From the NCBI GenBank assembly GCA_944372745.1, contig CALWAB010000028.1, positions 1 through 7,314 on the forward strand: 7,314 nt of DNA. The letters are read 5' to 3'. Source of the stretch: an uncultured Clostridia bacterium. GTDB taxonomy: Bacteria; Bacillota; Clostridia; Christensenellales; UBA1242. A model generated the notes under the pieces. It saw nothing but the letters and a program-made list of their open reading frames with translations, ran no database searches and had not been told where the DNA came from. Every line of letters starts with the position of its first letter. Position 1 is the first letter of the stretch. The translations under genes were made by a program, and so were the position numbers. Shown here in pieces: positions 5,595 to 7,314 of this stretch.

Positions 5595-6554
5595 TTATTT
5601 TTTCTTTTCGCTTTCTGCGACTTTTTCTTCAATAGTTTTTTCTTTAGGTTCTTCAACCTTTGCTTCTTCTTTTTTCTCTGCCTTGTCTTCTTTTACTTCT
5701 TCTTTCTTTTCTTTGTTATCTTTCTTAGCAGGTTTCTTGCTCTTTTTCTTCGTTTTCTTATTTGCAGCATCTTCTGCTAATTCACTTTCAACGGCAGCAG
5801 TAACATCTGTTGTCTCAAGTGCACTCTTAATGTCAATGTCTTCATCATCAAATGCACTTCTATCAATTTCAATCCCTTCGCGTGCTTCAATGACAGCATC
5901 TGCTATTGAACCAGCAATCAATTTTATAGCACGAATTGCATCGTCATTGCCAGGGATACAAATATCAACATCGTCTGGGTCGCAATTTGTATCAATCAAG
6001 CCAATCAATGGAATATTCATAAGGCGTGCTTCTTTGATAGCAATCGCTTCTTTCTTTGAGTCTACAACGAATATAACACCTGGCATTGTGGTCATATCAC
6101 GAATACCATTCAAGTTTTTAGCAAGTTTTTCGTGTTCTTGCTTTAATTTCAAAACTTCCTTTTTAGGCAACAAATCAAATTCGCCTGTCTTTTCCATTTG
6201 TTCAATTTTCTTCATCTTGTCAACGCTTGAACGAATGGTTTTGAAGTTTGTAAGTGTACCACCAAGCCAACGATTGTTAATATAGAACATACCGCAACGC
6301 TTTGCTTCTTGTTCAATTGCTTCGCTTGCTTGTTTCTTTGTGCCGACAAACAATACTGTCTTGCCTTCTTTAACAATTTCCTTAACAAAATTGTATGCTT
6401 GTTCAGCGAGTTTTACTGTGTCTTCAAGGTTGATGATGTGAATATCATTTCTTGAAGTGAAGATATACTTCTTCATTTTGGGATTCCATTTTCTTGTTTG
6501 ATGCCCGAAGTGGACCCCTGCTTCAAGCAACTGTTTCATAGATATTATTGGCAT
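5595..6554 (-). CDS. rpsB: 30S ribosomal protein S2 with long charged C-terminal extension
   Basis: S2 binds late in 30S assembly and is needed for S1-like functions and ribosome activity. The family core covers about residues 1-228: ISMKQLLEAGVHFGHQTRKW, NPKMKKYIFTSRNDIHIINL, FVGTKKQASEAIEQEA, YINNRWLGGTLTNFKT, and the second signature PGVIFVVDSKKEAIAIKEAR followed by IPLIGLIDTNCDPD and DDAIRAIKLI. Bacterial S2 usually has about 230-260 residues; this one has 319. The extra end is first acidic (DDEDIDIKSALE) and then a low-complexity Lys/Glu/Ala stretch such as KKTKKKSKKPAKKDNKEKK, likely disordered. The ATG at 6554 has a near-perfect AGGAGGA nine bases upstream. The gene heads the rpsB-tsf operon and has its own promoter and a structured leader. 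Confidence 0.96.
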   Translation of the reverse strand: MPIISMKQLLEAGVHFGHQTRKWNPKMKKYIFTSRNDIHIINLEDTVKLAEQAYNFVKEIVKEGKTVLFVGTKKQASEAIEQEAKRCGMFYINNRWLGGTLTNFKTIRSSVDKMKKIEQMEKTGEFDLLPKKEVLKLKQEHEKLAKNLNGIRDMTTMPGVIFVVDSKKEAIAIKEARLMNIPLIGLIDTNCDPDDVDICIPGNDDAIRAIKLIAGSIADAVIEAREGIEIDRSAFDDEDIDIKSALETTDVTAAVESELAEDAANKKTKKKSKKPAKKDNKEKKEEVKEDKAEKKEEAKVEEPKEKTIEEKVAESEKKK

Positions 6555-6580
6555 AACTTTAAATCCTCCTCGTTTTGCTT

Positions 6581-6643
6581 CCTCAAAGGTTAAAAACTCC
6601 GTAAAGAACCAAAATTGGCACGACTTTACGAATGCTCTTTGAG
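6581..6643 (-). promoter_or_regulatory. Structured rpsB mRNA leader (candidate autoregulatory element)
   Basis: The leader between the predicted start (about 6660) and the rpsB ribosome binding site folds into a two-stem rod: outer CTCAAAG/CTTTGAG (7 bp, 6637-6643 with 6582-6588) and inner CGTAAAG/CTTTACG (7 bp, 6624-6630 with 6600-6606), capped by a small CCA/TGG pairing. Ribosomal protein operons often carry leaders bound by one of their products; S2 is known to repress rpsB-tsf in E. coli. I do not recognise this fold as a named family, so its function is inferred. Confidence 0.5.
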
Positions 6644-6666
6644 TGAATTATATTATGAACGATAGT

Positions 6667-6695
6667 AGTTTATCACAAATCAAAAAAAAATGCAA
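6667..6695 (-). promoter_or_regulatory. Promoter of the rpsB-tsf operon
   Basis: A -35 box TTGCAT (6690-6695) and a -10 box TAAACT (6667-6672) are 17 bases apart, with TGA before the -10 box giving an extended -10 element. The spacer begins with eight T. Transcription would start near 6660, giving a leader of about 105 bases. The -35 box is part of the 3' arm of the terminator hairpin at 6682-6716. Confidence 0.75.
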
Positions 6696-6716
6696 TAATT
6701 TTCACTGCATTTTTTT
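6682..6716. terminator. Bidirectional terminator-like hairpin overlapping the rpsB promoter
   Basis: AAAAAAATGCA and TGCATTTTTTT form an 11-bp stem around an 11-base loop. In minus orientation the arm ends in nine T, so transcription arriving from upstream would stop just before rpsB starts. The symmetric A and T runs also allow termination on the plus strand. Confidence 0.65.
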
Positions 6717-6832
6717 AGCATTATTTTTTACAAAACTTAATAATGACATTTTTATTTAGCACTGCCCACTTAGTGTAATACTAATTATGCTATGCATTTT
6801 AATTCACTCACCCCACGAATATGATAGAATCC
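6717..6832. other. Non-coding spacer between two terminators
   Basis: This AT-rich stretch of about 115 bases lies between the terminator at 6833-6872 and the one overlapping the rpsB promoter. The only coding-like item is a 13-codon minus-strand ORF (MHSIISITLSGQC) about nine bases after GGGGTGAG, too short to support. A small inverted repeat, TTAGT/ACTAA, is also present. I see no recognised element. Confidence 0.4.
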
Positions 6833-6872
6833 AAAAAGAGATTTTACTTAACCCCAAAAAGCAAAATCTCTT
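6833..6872 (-). terminator. Intrinsic terminator after the 29-codon ORF
   Basis: AAGAGATTTT pairs perfectly with AAAATCTCTT (10 bp, 6863-6872 with 6836-6845) around a 17-base loop holding GGGG, and the minus strand ends in a run of five T. It closes transcription coming from the partial surface-type gene and the small ORF. The small ORF stop codon overlaps the first arm. Confidence 0.8.
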
Positions 6873-6960
6873 ATTTTAATTTTCTAAAGGTCAATATGCA
6901 TAATCTTGTAATAATATTACATTTGAATAAGAACCTTTTATATTTAATTATTACAGCCAT
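6871..6960 (-). CDS. Possible small basic hydrophobic peptide, 29 aa
   Basis: An ATG at 6960 is preceded by AAAGGG with eight bases of spacing and opens a 29-codon frame ending in TAA at 6871. The peptide (MAVIIKYKRFLFKCN, then IITRLCILTFRKLK) alternates Lys/Arg with Ile/Leu/Phe, has two Cys, and could form a short cationic amphipathic or membrane-active segment. The stop codon overlaps the first arm of a strong terminator, the layout of a real short gene or of the last small gene of a transcript. No clear promoter of its own is visible; it may be read from the gene ending at 7031. I do not recognise a family. A random ORF in AT-rich DNA remains quite possible. Confidence 0.35.
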   Translation of the reverse strand: MAVIIKYKRFLFKCNIITRLCILTFRKLK

Positions 6961-7030
6961 TACTTTTACCCTTTAAAATAATCTTTGTAATAAATTAAAC
7001 CTATTTTATTCGTAATGTAGTTATATATTA

Positions 7031-7314
7031 CTACACTTGCCACCAGTTATTAGGAATATCGCCACCGCTGACGGTTATTCCATAAGTCGTGGTACTTGTG
7101 TCACTATTTGGCGTTTCAAAGGTGTATGTATTATTATTTACTGCCCCATTGCCACTAAAAGATAACTGCCATGTGTAAGGCTTTGATACAATGATTGTGT
7201 ATACTTGCCCTTTCGCTAGTTCTAATGACACTGTCTGTGTGCTACTTATGACCATTTGTGTCATACTGCTATAACTTTGTTTTGTGCCTTGTACTATGTA
7301 TACTATTATGCTCG
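7031..7314 (-). CDS. C-terminal end of an unrecognised, probably extracellular protein (partial)
   Basis: The frame is open from the window edge to TAG at 7031 and gives 93 residues, so the ATG at 7264 is most likely internal. The sequence is rich in Thr, Ser, Asn, Gly and aromatic residues, with alternating strands such as TVSLELAKGQVYTIIVSKPY and TWQLSFSGNGAVNNNTYTFE, and ends in GGDIPNNWWQV. This pattern suggests a beta-sandwich (Ig-like) C-terminal domain of a secreted or surface protein, or a phage-tail-like structural protein. There is no LPXTG sorting signal and no C-terminal membrane anchor. It has no visible link to the rpsB operon and is separated from it by two terminators. Function is not recognised. 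Confidence 0.6.
   Translation of the reverse strand, partial: SIIVYIVQGTKQSYSSMTQMVISSTQTVSLELAKGQVYTIIVSKPYTWQLSFSGNGAVNNNTYTFETPNSDTSTTTYGITVSGGDIPNNWWQV

Noticed and set aside
5683..6285. Long plus-strand open frame of 200 codons opposite rpsB
   Set aside because: It is antisense to a certain rpsB gene; the Ser/Phe-rich product is the mirror of Lys/Glu and Asp/Ala-rich codons, with no ribosome binding site or family motif.
6555..7030. tRNA, riboswitch, CRISPR repeats or insertion-sequence ends in the gene-poor region
   Set aside because: No cloverleaf with a TTCGAA arm, no regularly spaced repeats and no terminal inverted repeats with target duplications were found; only terminators, a promoter, the rpsB leader and a small ORF are supportable.

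Overview
The window is AT-rich with short intergenic gaps, strong AGGAGG-type ribosome binding sites and sigma-A type promoters with 17-bp spacers. Every convincing gene lies on the minus strand. Gene content, sequence style and RBS strength point to a low-GC Firmicute, most likely a member of the Clostridia (possibly an uncultured gut lineage). This is an inference from style and synteny, not from a search.

Reading in the direction of transcription (high to low coordinates): the window opens inside the 3' end of an unrecognised, probably extracellular protein (to 7031). A gene-poor stretch of about 475 bases follows, holding a possible 29-residue small ORF ending in a hairpin terminator, a second terminator that overlaps the rpsB promoter, and a structured rpsB leader. 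Then come rpsB and tsf (ribosomal protein S2 and EF-Ts), closed by a terminator. Next is a NUDIX hydrolase gene whose 5' end is frameshifted and whose Nudix box is one residue short, followed by its own terminator. plsY follows behind a near-consensus promoter and carries a long non-family C-terminal tail interrupted by an in-frame stop. After another promoter comes the run frr - uppS - cdsA - rseP, with rseP cut by the window start.

The genes cover two tasks. One is translation: S2, EF-Ts and ribosome recycling factor. The other is envelope lipid supply: PlsY makes lysophosphatidate, CdsA makes CDP-diacylglycerol, UppS makes undecaprenyl diphosphate, and RseP is a site-2 membrane protease. 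The usual Firmicutes order is rpsB-tsf-pyrH-frr-uppS-cdsA-dxr-rseP. Here pyrH is absent between tsf and frr, where NUDIX and plsY sit instead, and dxr is absent between cdsA and rseP, where an 89-base spacer with strong hairpin potential remains.

I see no CRISPR array, transposase, phage gene, tRNA or rRNA, and no clearly new multi-gene system. The points most worth checking are the double lesion in the NUDIX gene, the interrupted PlsY tail, the structured rpsB leader, the cdsA-rseP spacer with mutually exclusive hairpins, the 29-codon ORF and the Asp-to-Asn change in the CdsA signature.
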